Positions 57,294-64,000 of a stretch of DNA of 64,000 nt are shown here, piece after piece. Below the pieces are notes generated by a model. The model was given only the letters and a program-made list of their open reading frames with translations. It ran no database searches and was not told where the DNA came from. The number at the start of each line of letters is the position of its first letter. The first letter of the stretch is position 1. The position numbers and the translations under genes are program-made. Location: positions 4,154,001 through 4,218,000 of the forward strand of contig NZ_CP051685.1 of assembly GCF_012849555.1 (NCBI RefSeq), written 5' to 3'. The stretch comes from Massilia forsythiae. Its GTDB lineage: Bacteria; Pseudomonadota; Gammaproteobacteria; Burkholderiales; Burkholderiaceae_D.

Positions 57294-57914
57294 ATGAAAC
57301 TGTACACCACCGCGCGCGCGCCGAATCCCCGCCGCGTGCTCATGTTCATCGCCGAAAAAGGCATCCGCGATATCGAACCGGTCCAGGTCGACCTGGGCAA
57401 GGGCGAGCAGCGCGACCCCGCCTTCACGCGCCTGAATCCGCTGGCCCAGGTGCCGCTGCTGCAACTCGACGACGGCCGCGTGCTGGGCGAGACGCGCGCG
57501 ATCTGCACCTGGCTGGAAGGCCTGCATCCGCAGCCGAACCTGATGGGCGAGGGGTTCGAGGAGCGCGCCTTTATCGAGATGGCCGACCGGCGCGTCGAGC
57601 TGGGGCTGTTCATGCGCATCGCCAATCACCTGCGCCATGCGCACCCGGGCCTGGCGCACCTGGAGCAGCCGCAGTTCGGCGACTTCGGCGCGGCGCAAAA
57701 GGACAAGATGCTGGATAGCGCGCGCTGGCTGGACGGGGTGCTGGCGGCGCAGCCGTATGTGGCCGGGGAGCGCTTCACGATCGCCGACATCACGGCATTC
57801 TGCGCGCTGGAATTCGCACGCCTGATGAAGTTCCGGGCGGCGGACGCCGGCCTGGCGCACCTGCAGGCGTGGCGCGACCGGATCGCGGAGCGGCCGAGCG
57901 CGCAGGTGGTGTGA
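57294..57914 (+). CDS. Glutathione S-transferase family protein
   Basis: 206 residues. N-terminal thioredoxin-like domain MKLYTTARAPNPRRVLMFIAEKG with the cis-Pro motif AQVPLLQLDDGRVLGETRAIC (glutathione-binding Glu-Thr), then an all-helical C-terminal domain with the N-capping box ERFTIADITAFCALEF. It conjugates or reduces electrophiles using glutathione; the substrate cannot be told. The active-site residue in this class may be Thr/Ser near residues 5-9. AAGGAGA precedes the ATG. Confidence 0.92.
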   Translation: MKLYTTARAPNPRRVLMFIAEKGIRDIEPVQVDLGKGEQRDPAFTRLNPLAQVPLLQLDDGRVLGETRAICTWLEGLHPQPNLMGEGFEERAFIEMADRRVELGLFMRIANHLRHAHPGLAHLEQPQFGDFGAAQKDKMLDSARWLDGVLAAQPYVAGERFTIADITAFCALEFARLMKFRAADAGLAHLQAWRDRIAERPSAQVV

Positions 57915-57949
57915 GCCAAGCGCGTTGATCTTTGCGCCAGTTTGCAAAC

Positions 57950-58056
57950 CGTCGTCCCCGCGCAGGCGGGGACCCAAGCTGACCGTGATCGTATCGAGGT
58001 GCTTGCGTAGCGACCGTCGTCATTCAATATGGGTCCCCGCCTGCGCGGGGACGACG
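57950..58056. repeat. Inverted pair of GTCGTCCCCGCG palindromic repeats (locus 6)
   Basis: Forward unit 57950-57977 and reverse unit 58029-58056, between the convergent glutathione-transferase and CheR-like genes. It is the most compact of the six pairs, with about 50 bases between units. Confidence 0.85.
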
Positions 58057-58120
58057 TACAGCTTGTCGTGTTCGAAAATAAGGCCGCCAGTACGCGACGA
58101 ACCAAGAGTAGCAGCGCCCT

Positions 58121-58998
58121 TCATCCCACCCGCTTGTACCACGGCCTGTCTCCACCCACCGCCTGGTAGGTCCCCGCATGCGCATCCGTCACCGCCAGCG
58201 GCCGGTCCAGGCACAGCACGCCGAAGCGCGCCAGGCTGTCGTGGAACAGGCGCAGCACGCGCTGGCGCAGCAGCGGGCCGAAGTCGGGCAGGGCGCCGCA
58301 GCACAGGATCGCCTGGAATTCGTTGAATGAGGCGTCGGTCACCAGGCTGTACTGCGACCAGGTGATGGCGCGCCGCAGCTGCGGGCGCAGGCGCGCCATG
58401 CCGTCCTCGACCTCGAAGTAGGACGCCAGCGCGGCCGCGCCGCCGGCCAGTGCGTAGCGTTCTTGCGCCGCCGCCAGCTCGGCCACGGGAATCGCGGCGT
58501 CCTGCATCTCGCCCACCAGTTCCTCGTTGGCGAGGGTGGCGTGGATGTCGAGCCGGCCGGCCACGCCTTCCTCGGCCAGCACGATCGCCAGCGTCCAGGC
58601 CTCGCCCACGCCGGCGCACTCGGCCATCCACACCTTCGGCACCGGCCAGCCGCGCAGCGCCGGCGCCAGCACGCCGCGCAGGCGCGCCGCGTGGCCGGGA
58701 TGCGCGAACAGCGGCCCCGGCGCCACCGACAGCGCGCGCAGCACGACGGCGGCGGCCGCCGCATCGTGCAGCACCCGCTCCTGCAGCCCGGACAGGGTGG
58801 CCGCGCCCTGCGCGCGCAGCGCCTGCACCAGGCGGCGGCGCAGGGCGGCGCGGTCGTAGGCGCGGAAATCGTGGCCGAAGCGCTGGAACAGGGCTTCCAG
58901 CAGCAGCTCGGTTTCCAGCTCCTCCACCGCCAGGGCGGCGGCCGGGCCGGTCCACGCGTGTGCGGCGCCCGCCGGCGCCGCCTCGTTCGGTGCCGCCA

Positions 58999-58999
<1 letters not shown>
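58121..58999 (-). CDS. CheR-like protein with degenerate SAM site
   Basis: 292 residues. The N-terminal helical part (LLLEALFQRFGHDFRAYDRAALRRRL) is the CheR N-terminal domain. The catalytic half is recognisable (VWMAECAGVGEAWTLAIVLAEEG, aligned with WSAGCSTGEEPYSLA), but the conserved GxGEE/Pro-Tyr positions and the Asp of AtDis are changed (HATLANEELV). The final part follows the family (FNEFQAILCCGALPDFGPLLRQRVL against fDlIfCRNVliYf). Methyl transfer to a chemoreceptor is therefore doubtful. Its ATG overlaps the kinase stop in TGATG, so the two proteins are made together. Confidence 0.75.
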
Positions 59000-63999
<5,000 letters not shown>

Positions 64000-64000
64000 G

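Overview
The window is about two-thirds G+C, densely coded on both strands, and looks like a chromosomal segment of an Oxalobacteraceae-type betaproteobacterium (Massilia/Telluria-like). This placement is an inference from gene content: PEP-CTERM protein, many hybrid histidine kinases, cyanide-insensitive-type cytochrome bd genes with a DUF2474 peptide, and dispersed 'GTCGTCCCCGCG...' palindromic repeats. No rRNA, tRNA, CRISPR array or prophage was recognised. Both ends cut into larger units: cydA is truncated at the left edge, and a giant HAMP-repeat kinase reaches the right edge.

Layout. 1-2.4 kb: cydA (partial), cydB and a DUF2474 peptide, then a TorD-like chaperone. 2.5-7.9 kb: acyl-CoA synthetase, cupin remnant, SET methyltransferase, pncB, then an ECF sigma gene divergent from clpP across a promoter region with ECF41-like motifs. 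8.1-14.2 kb: PAS/GAF hybrid kinase, an Xre-RES toxin-antitoxin pair with a visible operator, a stress-type flavin-binding protein, and an IS5-like element (TTGA target duplication) that landed between that gene and its terminator. 14.3-21.1 kb: two royal-jelly-like beta-propeller genes flanking a second hybrid kinase, then topoisomerase IB. 21.2-30.5 kb: alginate-lyase-like enzyme, small membrane protein, YihY protein with a KKxP tail, Tat-exported phospholipase C, PEP-CTERM protein, GH88 hydrolase, Na+/H+ antiporter. 30.8-36.9 kb: TonB receptor, then an aminotransferase-like protein lacking its PLP lysine, translationally close to a dCache hybrid kinase. 37-48.3 kb: nicotinamidase, TPR-methyltransferase, a sensor with degenerate GGDEF, a stress cluster (phosphoribosyltransferase, truncated SRPBCC-type protein, erythromycin esterase), S-formylglutathione hydrolase, DUF4380 protein and two small proteins. 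48.3-51.3 kb: a UvrD-like helicase bracketed by two A+T-rich, DnaA-box-bearing direct repeats. 51.3-64 kb: HD hydrolase, glpD, M1 aminopeptidase with an unknown partner, a glutathione transferase, a CheR-like protein coupled to the HAMP-repeat hybrid kinase.

Themes. Signalling dominates: four hybrid kinases, one degenerate diguanylate-cyclase-type sensor, one ECF sigma and one CheR-like protein. NAD metabolism appears three times (pncB, pncA, RES toxin), though not in one operon. Polyuronide breakdown is suggested by the PL5-like and GH88 enzymes. Six loci carry inverted pairs of a palindromic repeat, one of which supplies the C-terminus of GlpD. The observations most worth following up are the repeat-flanked helicase, the lysine-less aminotransferase/kinase pair, and the divergent ECF41-like promoters between the sigma gene and clpP.
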